64,000 bases of DNA from positions 2,578,001-2,642,000 of the forward strand of contig SMSO01000036.1 in assembly GCA_004764695.1 (NCBI GenBank). Reading direction: 5' to 3'. Positions 42,527 to 52,454 of this stretch are shown piece after piece. A model generated the notes under the pieces. It had not been told where the DNA came from. It searched no databases and saw only the letters and a program-made list of their open reading frames with translations. The DNA is from Schizochytrium sp. TIO01. Lineage: Eukaryota > Sar > Bigyra > Thraustochytrida > Thraustochytriidae. How positions within the stretch are numbered: position 1 is the first letter of the stretch; every line of letters starts with the position of its first letter. The translations under genes and the position numbers were made by a program.

Positions 42527-43538
42527 ACTATCGAAGGCTGATAGCAAGAGATCTTCCTGTGCAATATATCTTTTCTCAGACCCTGCTGAACCCAGCCTCA
42601 GAGATTTATATGGATAGAGTTTTATATGTATATTTGAATGGCCTTCCACCTTTTAGTAGGTATTTCCTAATCTCTTAAGAGCAAACTAGCTCTTGAGCAA
42701 GTCATTTTAAGCTTCACTTCAAACCCTACTAGGCATTACACAATTGAGTGTTTGGGTTTTACCCGATGAGAAGTATTGCTAATCATAACCACTGAGCATC
42801 TAAACAGTGAAATATTACCTTTTGGAAAGCAAGGGCTGTCAACTGACAATTAAAAATACTTTAAATTGGGTCCTGGAAGAAGCTCAACGCTTTTGTTGAA
42901 GTACAAATTGTTGAGTGTCAGGAACGTGCGTTTGATTTGCTACTCATTCACGGCTAATTCGCTTGGCAAGAGTAGTAGTCCTTCGAGATGTGGCCTTTGT
43001 AAGCGCTCAGCGACGGTGCGTGTGTCGCATGGGAATCAGCATACTGGCCATGCCAACCTCCCTTTCGAGTTGCCGCATATCGTGCTAAGTGATCGCCACT
43101 TAGACGCGCTATTAATATTTCACTATAATGCATTGACGCTCAAAAAAGACGAAATATACAAAAGCAATTGTTGTCATTCACTCAAAGAGGCTTTCTCAGA
43201 TAATATAATTATACATTAGGTTAACATTGAAGTAGTTGCGTGATCTGAGATCTCACCCATATCAGGGTCAATCAAATCTTGCAGTAAAAGGATAAGACGT
43301 AGCTCAACGTTTTTGAAGGGTTTATAAACATTCTCTATTTTGTTGCTGTCAACGGGGTGAAGAACAGTCACATCTCCTATATACGAGATCGCAGGAAACC
43401 ATTGAGACGAAAGTTGTTCTTACTATAATTTTGAATATTGAACCTTGGGCAATGGCTCGTAAATATTGAAATGAGTGTTGTGTATCATACCAAGCCTTCG
43501 TGATTGTGCGGTGGCGATGCAGAAGGGGAAAGGGAATC
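42527..43538. other. Intergenic, no gene recognised
   Basis: A moderately GC-rich stretch at 42866-43219 is open for 117 codons on the plus strand (ending SDNIIIH) without a motif I know. The rest is AT-rich. Confidence 0.4.
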
Positions 43539-45638
43539 TTAAGTATCTGTATGCAGGGTGCTTGCATCAACCAGCTGCCTGCGAAGGTCGGCTTTAATGT
43601 TTTTAAAGGAACGACGAGAATCCGAACTTGTCTTGGACATAACGAATGTTTGGCCTGTTTGTTGGTTCCTATATTTGTAATGTGTTTTTTGGGCCTTGAG
43701 AGCATAACCTTGGCCCTTGAGGAAATCTACAAAAGACTTTTCATTGACAGCACGAAGTTCCTGAATTGCTTCAAGCACTTCCCCTTCGATTATTTCATTT
43801 TCTATTGTTGAGGGCTCCCTGTGTTCATGAACATCTTGCTGAGATTGCATGGAGGTGTGAATCTCATGCAAGATTGTATCTTTGTTTTGTAACTTTTTAG
43901 TCTTTGTGAGTTTACGCCGCACCACAGCGCTCTCTCGAGAAGAAGTTTCCGGAATCGCTAATGTCTCTGCCTGTTGAGACAAAGTTTGTATCTCCTTAAT
44001 GCGGGCCCGCTCGAGACGCCATGGTTTCACATATTGAAGAGCAAAAAGGTGCAAACTAACCAACATCCGCCATCGACCGAGTGCTGCGCGACTTGATGAT
44101 AACACCTTTTCATCAGTTCGGCGTATCTCGTCTGTGCGATGTGGCGGAATATAAAGCTTTTGCAGTGGCACCTTCTCAGTACAACCGGATGGACACGATC
44201 TTTGCTGGGAAAACAGGCACAAGTCGCACATGGGTTTGATACAAGAGCGACAGTAAAACTTAATTTGTACACCAATGAGGCCGTGGCCGTGACAACTGCG
44301 ACATTTGACAATGTAGTACTTTGAGGTGAGTGGATCGTAGCGATCTGGACCAAGAAGCTCAACGAAAATTGCGTCTCCGAAGAGAGAAATGTCCGCGTCA
44401 GTCATTCTGGTACTCGCATCCAAGCTCAAATAGAGACCATTGTAACTCGTAAATTTGGCTCCTGACTCAAACTCAGCATGGTGGTAGGTATCAAGGGGGA
44501 ATATATGTAAGTAGAAAGGATTCGCATGAGCAAGCTTAGTAATGGCCTTCTCCATCAGCTCGACCATAGCCGGCTCCTCATACACGCCATGTGGAACCAT
44601 TTTATAAGCAGGTACAATTACCGTTGAGAACATGAGCTGCATTGTCATAATGTACAGCCAGTTCATTTTCATCTCCTCTGGAGTCGTCGGCGTGTGAAGC
44701 CGGTTCTCAAATTGTGAAATCAGATCGGATAGATTATTGCCGTTTTTCTCTGGTCCTTTATAGTTAGAGTGCGGGAACAGAGCATTCAGTGTGATGACAA
44801 TCTCTTGCACGGCAACTGGTTTAAATATACAGTGAGCCAAGCAACATCTCGTCAGCTCGCGTTTATCATGGCGGTTCCAGCACTTTGCACATAGTGGACG
44901 ACAACAGTAAGCACAGGCCTTTGCTGTATTTCGCACAATCGGTGCACCGCAAGTCTGCACGCTGCAGACTCCGAGGGGTTCATCGCCTGAATGGCATAAA
45001 CACCATATATCATAACATGTGTCATAAAATCGCAGCATAGGCCAAAATGCCCTCAAAACGAAGCAGGACTTGCGTTTGCTCCTTTTCTCACGTGGGAGAT
45101 AGATTGGATGAGCACCATTGACATAAACAACATCCTTGTCGACCGGACGCAGATCTACGACAGTGAAAAGTGCACTTTCCTCTAGAATTGCACAGAATCG
45201 CCAGTTGTCAGCTTTTGTTGTATAGAGGCTACGAAACGTGAGCACTGGACCTTCTCCTGATGGCTTGAAAATCTCATTTGGAGTAATGGTGATTTGGCGA
45301 CGAGAGTGAATAAGGTACCAATCCATATTCTGATACAAGACGGATGCGGCCAAAAGCTTTCGTAAGCGCTCTACCACTTCAAGAGGGGGGCGCGATTGTA
45401 GCGCAGGATGTGTACGTTTGAGTGCGTTGATATTGACAACGTTCGGAGCCGCTGCTTTATAGTATCGTTCAGCATGCTCTACCGAAAGCCCTTCTCCAAG
45501 GAGAAGACGTCGAAGGTCAAGGTGCAGTGCGCGTCTTGTTTCTTCAGGAGTTTTTCCAAATTTTACTGTATAATATGTCGAGTTGGGTTCATCGCAGGAA
45601 CGAGTTGGAGCTGGTGGCGTGTTTTGGGGTTGGCTCAT
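43539..45638 (-). CDS. Cysteine-rich protein with two zinc-binding clusters and a possible HicA-like C-terminal domain
   Basis: 699 residues, no intron, and no family I recognise as a whole. Two Cys/His clusters look metal-binding: CLCHSGDEPLGVCSVQTC, then CAYCCRPLCAKC and CCLAHC (about residues 220-275); and CRSCHGHG, then CRSCIKPMCDLCL and CPSGC (about 450-490). A basic helical stretch follows. The last 70 residues (SFVDFLKGQGYALKAQKTHY, then QTFVMSKTSSD and IKADLRRQL) resemble the small double-stranded-RNA-binding-like fold of HicA: Gly-Tyr turn, lone His, beta strand, then a basic helix. HicA is an mRNA interferase in bacterial toxin-antitoxin pairs, and similar domains occur in eukaryotic proteins. 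That reading is tentative and no toxic activity is implied. No hydrophobic segment or signal peptide is visible. It lies in the accessory-gene part of the window. Confidence 0.72.
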   Translation of the reverse strand: MSQPQNTPPAPTRSCDEPNSTYYTVKFGKTPEETRRALHLDLRRLLLGEGLSVEHAERYYKAAAPNVVNINALKRTHPALQSRPPLEVVERLRKLLAASVLYQNMDWYLIHSRRQITITPNEIFKPSGEGPVLTFRSLYTTKADNWRFCAILEESALFTVVDLRPVDKDVVYVNGAHPIYLPREKRSKRKSCFVLRAFWPMLRFYDTCYDIWCLCHSGDEPLGVCSVQTCGAPIVRNTAKACAYCCRPLCAKCWNRHDKRELTRCCLAHCIFKPVAVQEIVITLNALFPHSNYKGPEKNGNNLSDLISQFENRLHTPTTPEEMKMNWLYIMTMQLMFSTVIVPAYKMVPHGVYEEPAMVELMEKAITKLAHANPFYLHIFPLDTYHHAEFESGAKFTSYNGLYLSLDASTRMTDADISLFGDAIFVELLGPDRYDPLTSKYYIVKCRSCHGHGLIGVQIKFYCRSCIKPMCDLCLFSQQRSCPSGCTEKVPLQKLYIPPHRTDEIRRTDEKVLSSSRAALGRWRMLVSLHLFALQYVKPWRLERARIKEIQTLSQQAETLAIPETSSRESAVVRRKLTKTKKLQNKDTILHEIHTSMQSQQDVHEHREPSTIENEIIEGEVLEAIQELRAVNEKSFVDFLKGQGYALKAQKTHYKYRNQQTGQTFVMSKTSSDSRRSFKNIKADLRRQLVDASTLHTDT

Positions 45639-47884
45639 GGCCTTGAGCCTATAGTGAGAAATATCCGGGGCAACACTCCTCCCAAGCTGTCACTAAGGAC
45701 AAGCTAGACTTACTGAATTGTGTCTCACATGCCCCCATACAAGCCAGACTGGTCCAGCTACTGCTGCCCCGCAACCGGCATAGAACTTTGGCCGTGGCTG
45801 AGTAGACTTGACTGCGAGTTAATTTTCTTGGTGCTGCCTCAAATAATAGTACTACTAATTGCTATGCCTAAGTCGATAACAGGCTATTGTAGTTGTTCGT
45901 TAGTACTGAGACTAGGGTTGTTACTTGCCTTATTGAATGTGCCTGGGTCGATCCAAGTGATCCGGGTCTGGATCTGGACACAGGCAGGATGAATGTATCA
46001 TTTTGGACTGGTAAGCTAGGTAAGGTTGGGTCAGGTGAGGCTAGGCACTTAGCTATATATCACTTCAATAGTATCACAAAGGTGTTCCTTTGAGTCTTGC
46101 AAGTCGTGCCCTGATGATGGGTTTGCTTTCCTTCTCAGTAGATCCCTGACTTCCTGTACACTTGGAAACAAAATAAAAATACAATCTAAACTTTGGCCAA
46201 TTAAAGGAGCAGCACATAAGAGATTAAATATTGCTGCCTTATTCTAAAAAGTACGCCTCTAGAAGTGTAGGAATTATATACTAGCTTCGAATTCAAATCG
46301 CGCTTCAAGAACTTCTCTTCAATAAACAGAGACTAGTTACGCCATTTCCAAACATTTCTTTCCAGGTAATTCCCTCGTTCTTTGAGAATTGGAGGATATC
46401 ACGGCGCTTAAACTCACCTGCATGAAAATGTACATAAATCACATTGAGTGTAATGAGTAGTGTATTTACATACTGATCTGTCATAAGCCTTACAAAAAAA
46501 AAATTGAAATCCTTTTTGCAACAAAGCATTGAAAGCAGCTTCTGTAGAGAAAACCAGAAAATGAACACACATGAGCTGTGAGTAATCAAAATCCAATGAG
46601 CCTTCTTTTACGGTCAGCAGTATAGATTGGTTCTAGCAGAATTGATATATGTACTCTTCATTTTACAGCCAACTTTTTGCTTGCAAGGAGAAATCGATTC
46701 CCAATACAGGCTATCTTGCAAAAATAATATAAAGGTTCCTATTGATGAGAGAGAATCGTTGAGTGGTGCTCATTTCTATGTGCGTTCATGGCCTCATGAT
46801 ATATATTTGGCAAGAATACTGAAGGTTGGCCAGTTGTTGAAGGTACAAGTAAACTTTCACTTGTCAGCTCAACCACTTCCGCATTGCATGCAATTAAACG
46901 GGCAAAGTGCCCAACTTTAGTAACTCTTCAGCACACTGTCGGTCGAAAACTCTTAGGGAGGATGTTCATGCTTCTTTATGCTACTCATTTATCACTCCAA
47001 CTTGTTGATACGAGAGGCAGAGCAACAAAGAAGACTATCGCTTATCCTCATCTTTCTCAGTCAACATCTAGTCTTGATTTTCAGTACTAGCAAACAAGGT
47101 ACTTGAGAAAAGCATCAAAGATAGTGTAAACCTTGGCTCTAAGAGCCAGCGATCTGATGGTTTAAGGCAGATTGGCCCAGATGGTATTTCATAGACCAAG
47201 ACAGGTATGTTCTATATATTTTCATAACTATAGAGGCCGGGTGAAATTGCCGCTTTGATATCCAACTCAAATTCATGCTTTCTACTGTATATATGTCCCT
47301 ACGTATCGTATTTGGATGTCTAGTCAAAGCCCTCAGGCTACTAGAGGCTATGTTGGCATACTGTATAAATGGCTCTCTAATTAGTTAGTTTTAAAATATG
47401 GCCTTTTGTACTGTGCACGTGCATATTTTATTTTTTTTGTAAACTCAAAAGTATTGCAATGTGATACTTTACTTCAACGTGATTTTCTTAACAATTGGTC
47501 GAGAAAAAAACAACCCAGGTCCACGCTCTCGAACCTCATTTAGAAGTGAAAGTTAACGTCGGGATTATCATTGATCCAGACAAGATTCTCGCTCGTAGTT
47601 TTTGGTGCTTACCTGCCGCGGTGCATTCCAACTTTTAGCTTTTCTTATCCCCTCATTTAACTCATGCTCAATTCAGTTTGCACTTGAGTAGGACCAAGGT
47701 AGAACATTGTCAACACCAAAGCTAGTACCTACAAAGCGTTGTGCTCTTTTGTTTGAGATAATGTAGCTTTAGAAGAGATTACTTTGGCTCATTTGAGATT
47801 ATCACCCATGGTTGAAATATAGAATATAGAGAATAGCCAATTAGCTCAAGAGAGAAAGCGCGCAAATATAAAACAATGTCTTAG
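45639..47884. other. Intergenic with dispersed-repeat debris
   Basis: AT-rich. It contains a repeat copy at 45.88-46.11 kb and scattered short open frames without motifs. No RNA gene was found. Confidence 0.45.
45880..46110 (-). repeat. Dispersed repeat, inverted copy 3, related to 4.6, 30.3 and 54.1 kb
   Basis: On the minus strand it reads GATACATTCATCCTGCCTGTGTCC, matching the 4.65 and 30.37 kb copies. On the plus strand ACTGAGACTAGGGTTGTTACTTG and the end ATAGTATCACAAAGGTGTTCCTTTGAG match 54.14-54.35 kb (GATGCTAGGGTTGATGCTTG; GTGGTATCACAAACGAGTTCCTTTAAG). Confidence 0.5.
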
Positions 47885-48230
47885 TTACTGTTCCCGTTCG
47901 AGTTCTCTATGGAGGTTACTGATCACATGTTCAGCCCTTTTTGCAAAGTCCTCAGGATCCATATTATCCTTTTATTTGTCCATACCAGAGCCGATAAACA
48001 TTGACTTCTTGGCTTTCTCATGATTGCACTTAATGTTGCACCGCACTATATCGCCATGTTTAATACCAAGTGAGTGAATAGACTTGAGAGCGCCACCTGC
48101 CTCTTTCACAAATTCAATCGCGAGATCTTTATCGGCACTAGGTGCTGAAAGACGGCTCTGGTGAGCTTGAGGTTGACTGTAAAGATGAAGGGTCTTGATG
48201 AAGGCTTTAAGAAGGTTGATTCTAAGAGTT
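47885..48230 (-). pseudogene. Protein-kinase-like fragment (catalytic loop only)
   Basis: The minus strand reads TLRINLLKAFIKTLHLYS, then RLSAPSADKDLAIEFVKEAG, then GALKSIHSLGIKHGDIVRCNI. The last part looks like a kinase catalytic loop (hHSxGIxHGDhxxxN), with the catalytic Asp in HGD and the metal-binding Asn five residues later. A TAA interrupts the frame near 47960 and the reading stops again near 47885. No ATP-binding lobe or DFG is seen. It is probably a relic of a kinase gene of the type still intact at 50-52.5 kb, but from a different member. Confidence 0.42.
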
Positions 48231-48289
48231 TGCTAACTTCTTTTCTGGGAATGAATTGCAGGGCAGATTGTAGGAATTACGGAGGCTAA

Positions 48290-49148
48290 GACATTCTTGA
48301 ACAGTGTTAGAGATGCTTTTGATGGAGTTTGGATAATTCAACCTCTTCAACCATCAATTCAACTTGCACCATACTTGGATCTCGGTAATGCGCACTCTGA
48401 GGTCTTTACAAAGGGACGACAAGAACTCGAGCAATGTCTTGTCCACCAGACCTTTCGATTGGAAATCTCAGCAAGTAACTCATTAGAGCTATGCAAGCAA
48501 ATCATTTTCCGATTATTACAGTGTTCGATATTTAGCACTAGCGCCAGTTGACTCAAGAACAAAACACAGCAGAACACACATATGTACTTGGTAAAAATTG
48601 AATGAGTTGCCAACTTAAAAAAGTTTCAGAAGCAGAAGTGATCCGTTTTCTTGACACCATCTTCGCATCTAAAAAGGCAACTGTTGTGGCAAGACATTTC
48701 TTTTCAGGTCAAAATAGTTATTATTTAATTGTCGAAATACACGGTTGAAGAGGCAAACAACTTGTAGAACGAGACAAATGCGATTTAAATATTTGATAGA
48801 GACTAAGCACAGCATATGTGGTTCACTAGGAATGCAAAGCCCCCAGAAGACTGTCAAAAACATTGTTTCTCTGGTGAAGCGACAACGACCACCTCAGTCA
48901 CAATGTTGTCAGTCTCATCGATTCTGCTCTCTTGGCTCATATCAATGGTAATTTGATATGAAAATCTTGCCCTGCGTGATTTAGTCGATTATAAACAAGA
49001 GCAGTGCGTTTCGGGAGATGTTAAGCGCCAGAGACATTGCTGACCTATTTCTTTCGAGTATGAGCTTATTCACCTACACCCACAGACATTGTTAAACCGT
49101 GGAGTTGCTTTCTTCTGGTGCTAAGTTAAAAAAGAAAAGGAGAAAAAG
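48290..49148 (+). repeat. Diverged repeat flanking 5S copy 2
   Basis: The segment GCAAATCATTTTCCGATTAT, followed over about 650 bases by GAATGAGT(T/C)GC, AGAGGCAAACAACTTGTAGAACGAGA, AGACTAAGCACAGCAT, GCTCTCTTGGCTCATA and TGGAGTTGCTTTCTT, runs in the same order at 57.37-57.98 kb. Both copies end in a 5S gene. The first 90 bases match the 40.2 kb repeat in inverted orientation. Confidence 0.6.
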
Positions 49149-49266
49149 ACATTCAACACCGGGGCTTCGCATGCAGTCCCCTATCATACTACTGACCCGG
49201 CCCTACGCGACTTTACTTCTCAGTGCGAATGAGATGAGGTGTTACCCGCGTGGTATGATCGAATGT
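49149..49266 (-). rRNA. 5S ribosomal RNA, copy 2
   Basis: The same 118-nt sequence as copy 1, with helix I intact. The downstream T run is shorter (GTCTTTTTCTCC on the minus strand). It lies at the right end of the diverged repeat that also carries copy 3. Confidence 0.95.
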
Positions 49267-49288
49267 GACTACATTTGTGTTAATGCTG

Positions 49289-49297
49289 AATATATAG
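49289..49297 (-). promoter_or_regulatory. TATA-like element upstream of 5S copy 2
   Basis: AATATATAG on the plus strand, 23-31 bases upstream of the 5S start on the minus strand, preceded by ATGCTG as in copy 1. Confidence 0.65.
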
Positions 49298-50093
49298 ATA
49301 GTGTTAGTTTCCTCTTTCGCACTAGACATCGACCCAAATATTGAACATTGGCGGTATTTACATTCATCTGTTAATCAGTCAATCTTTGCAAACCCAGAGA
49401 CCTGTTTACACTGTTGTCCAGGGAACACCCACACCCAGCCTGATGATTCTCTTCCATACACTCCTTCAGAGGATCTAGGTGGCATTACTCGGTGGCTTCA
49501 ATGACACTCTCACCTGCATATGTGTATTTGGTAGCGTTAGAGATAGTGACACATCTATGCAAAAGGTCTTCTAGTACTACTAAGCAGGCCTACCTTAGTG
49601 TTACGGAATTAGACTTGAACATGCAGCATCCAGGATAGGGTTATGTGGAGTGGTAAGGAAGATAGATGTAGTACTACATCCGTCCTAAATGGGAAGTGTA
49701 CTAAAATGCTATTTCCGGACAAAGTCACGTGCCCGAAATATCTAGTAGTCAGTATAGTGAAACCTTTTGTGTATATAACGAGTAATTGTTATAGTTTGGC
49801 TCGTGAGAGTGTTGTGCACGCGCGTGGGTGATATACCGTACTTGAGACAGCTGGGTAGACTCAGTAGGTAAATAGGAAAGCTACAGACTGTGTGTAAAAG
49901 CTCAAGCCAAAACAATTAATCTCTCTACTGGAAATATTATCAGTGTGTGAAAAAGGAATACTAAGACACTGTGGAAAGTAAAACCTTATTGTCCCATCTC
50001 TCACCAAGACTTTTTGTCCGCGTAGGTTGAGAGGCTTAAAGCAACGAAGGCAGGCTGCGAACAAAGCACCCGCGTGAGGGGGGTAAGTCCAAG
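49298..50093. other. Intergenic, 5' flank of the REase-kinase gene
   Basis: AT-rich, with no supported gene. The last 100 bases before the ATG are GC-richer and may be 5' untranslated sequence. Confidence 0.45.
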
Positions 50094-52454
50094 ATGCCTG
50101 GAAACCGACGCCAGCAAAGCGACAACCGGGAGGAGCGAGCAGCCAAGAAAAAGAAACAATCTGCAGAGCGTGCTGCTAGACACGCTGCTGACGCTGCTAG
50201 AGCTGAGCAGATCAGTGTGGATGATATCAAGAGTCTTAGTCTTCATGAAATCAACGAGGACTTGAGTCCTAGTCTGATATGTCTGCTTTCAATTGATAGA
50301 ATAGCGGCGCTCATTGAAAGAATATATGTTTTTTTAGATGAAGACGGCCGTTCCATAGAGGTTTGGGCTGACCCCGATGACGTGGAGGATATTCATAGCG
50401 GTGACCCAGAAACCTTGCTTGAACTTGTAGAACGAACAGAAGACTTGCAAAACTATGCTGATATGAAAGTTTTAGATGCAATTTGCAAAAGGCTAATTCG
50501 TTTATCAGCGGAACAGTTTCGAGCTAGAGCAGAAACTGCTGAAGAAAGAGCAGAAGCTGAGAGAGCTGGACGCGAAACTGCTGAAGAAAGAGCAAAAACT
50601 GCTGAAGAAAGAGCAAAGCAACTAGAGAGTAGTCTGGATATTTTAGTTGCTCTGCAAAACCTTGCAGAGGCCCCTGAAGTGGAAAAGGAAAAGGCTTACA
50701 AAGCTGCAAAGAAGCTACTGGATAAGGAAAACGAGGACCTAGATAAAGAAGTCGACGAGGACGCTACGTATTGTAGAAGAATGTATGATGAAAAAGCCGA
50801 GTCGGATCAACAAGTGTTGGGAAATCCCCATATATCTCGCTTAAGTAAGTGTCTAGACAAGGCACTATTTTTAGAACTTACTGATACGGGACCTGGTACT
50901 TCGAGCAGTGCTGTCAGGGGGACTTCACTTCCACCCCAATCGTTGCGAGAGTGGTCTATTGATGCCTTCCAAAGTGAAATTGTTGGGTCCATGTACCAAA
51001 ACCTTCCTATAGAGTCTACACGAACCTTTGACATTGTGTTTGAAAGTAAAACAACGCCTTTTAACAGACGAAGCAATGAGAGCGACGCGTTTTTGCAGGG
51101 AATTTCGACAGGTATTATTGCGCCTTTCTTTTCGACTGTCTTTAGAGGCGATACATTTCCTGGGGGCGGGAATATTGTGCAGTTCCCAACAACAGAAGTT
51201 ATAACCGCACTAAACTCGCGGCCTGACCTCACATGGCGCGCTTCCAAAGTGGACTCCCAAACAGTTGATATTTTTCTTGTACACGAGCAGAAAGCTCCTT
51301 CTGATTTCCCGGTGGACGCGTCGCACCAGCAGGATAATTGGTTCGATTTATTCAAAGCCGCGGGTCCCCTTGCTTCGGTTGAACAAAACATAAATATGAA
51401 TATGATGGGTGCTGGAAAACCGCGGTTGGGAATTTACCAGGTTTACAGTTATATGGTTATCCTCGGCTTGGAGTTTGGTGTACTGAGTACAACACGGTTT
51501 ACGTGGTTCCTGAAGCGTGACAATGAAGGCACCTTATGGATCACCAAGGGATTTTCGTGTATGGAAGAAGGAAGGACATCACTCAGAAACGCGTATTTTT
51601 GTCTACTTTGCTATATTCTGCATTCGCCTAGGCGTGGCCAGCTGGAAAACCCCACTGGAAAGCTTGCTGTTAATGTGAAAAATCACTGGTCAGAGCAGAT
51701 CTCTCGGTTGCCAGAAGACTGCACTAGGCCCGGTGCTTCAGTTCTTCGTGGACTAAAGAACTCAAGTTCTGGAAGCCAAGGCTCCAGCTCGGTACAAAGT
51801 ACCATGCCATCGCAGACTGATAATGCCAAAATGACCGCGGATTCAAGTGCAAATGCAAGTGGATTTCAATCTGAAAGGCAAGCAGGATTGAGGTGGGGAA
51901 GTACCTTCGAGATGCCACTTCCGTGGGAGCCTTCCTACGTGACCCTTTGTACGACTCACTCAGCCCACATTGCCCGAATGACTCTCAATAATGGTAAGGG
52001 ACCTGATGCAGTAGTCAAGACCCTTTCCTATCCGAAGCGCCGAGAAGAAGCTGATGCCATTGAATCTACATTCGTGAACGAAATACAAATGTATTGCGGA
52101 CCTTTGCAGAAACTGCAAGGCACTGTGGTGCCTCGATTTATCTTTGGTGGGATTTATTCGAAAATGGAGCGCTTCCTTGTAGTTACTGAGTATGGGGGTG
52201 ATACGCTCCTCAAACTTTCACAGCAACAAGTGCTTACCACCCGTATACAACGCTGTGCTCATGAGGCCTTAATGGCAGTACACAGGGCTGGTGTGCTTCA
52301 CAATGATGTTGCTCTACATAACTTTTTATGGAATGGCGAATCTGTGGTGGTAATTGACTTTGGCAGATCTTATGTCTGTACTGATCTTGAGCAATTTGCC
52401 AGAGAAGCTGACGACCTCGAAATGCTGTTGAGTCAACATGAATCAATGAGTTGA
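50094..52454 (+). CDS. Coiled-coil / REase-like / protein kinase fusion, Crinkler-RHS-type
   Basis: 786 residues, no intron. The basic N-terminus (NREERAAKKKKQSAERAAR) could be a nuclear signal. An acidic helical region follows, then a coiled coil (about 140-185) of repeated AETAEERAKTAEERAK-type units. From about 290 to 520 comes a restriction-endonuclease-like domain of the kind fused to kinases in fungi and Crinkler effectors: TWRASKVDSQTVDIFLVHEQ, then IYQVYSYMVILGLEFGVLST and TRFTWFLKRD. After a serine-rich linker comes a kinase domain. Candidate residues are Lys642 (AVVKTL), the catalytic Asp738 in LHNDVALHNFL (HND in place of HRD) and Asp755 in IDFGRS. The kinase is short and ends soon after DFG, as in the FunK1-like group. 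The family is associated with conflict and effector proteins in oomycetes, fungi and other eukaryotes. I see no signal peptide or LxLFLAK leader. The frame is intact and probably functional. Confidence 0.85.
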   Translation: MPGNRRQQSDNREERAAKKKKQSAERAARHAADAARAEQISVDDIKSLSLHEINEDLSPSLICLLSIDRIAALIERIYVFLDEDGRSIEVWADPDDVEDIHSGDPETLLELVERTEDLQNYADMKVLDAICKRLIRLSAEQFRARAETAEERAEAERAGRETAEERAKTAEERAKQLESSLDILVALQNLAEAPEVEKEKAYKAAKKLLDKENEDLDKEVDEDATYCRRMYDEKAESDQQVLGNPHISRLSKCLDKALFLELTDTGPGTSSSAVRGTSLPPQSLREWSIDAFQSEIVGSMYQNLPIESTRTFDIVFESKTTPFNRRSNESDAFLQGISTGIIAPFFSTVFRGDTFPGGGNIVQFPTTEVITALNSRPDLTWRASKVDSQTVDIFLVHEQKAPSDFPVDASHQQDNWFDLFKAAGPLASVEQNINMNMMGAGKPRLGIYQVYSYMVILGLEFGVLSTTRFTWFLKRDNEGTLWITKGFSCMEEGRTSLRNAYFCLLCYILHSPRRGQLENPTGKLAVNVKNHWSEQISRLPEDCTRPGASVLRGLKNSSSGSQGSSSVQSTMPSQTDNAKMTADSSANASGFQSERQAGLRWGSTFEMPLPWEPSYVTLCTTHSAHIARMTLNNGKGPDAVVKTLSYPKRREEADAIESTFVNEIQMYCGPLQKLQGTVVPRFIFGGIYSKMERFLVVTEYGGDTLLKLSQQQVLTTRIQRCAHEALMAVHRAGVLHNDVALHNFLWNGESVVVIDFGRSYVCTDLEQFAREADDLEMLLSQHESMS

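Noticed and set aside
50094..50300. Crinkler secretion leader (LxLFLAK) on the REase-kinase protein
   Set aside because: No such motif and no signal peptide. The N-terminus is basic and leads to a coiled coil, so secretion is not supported.
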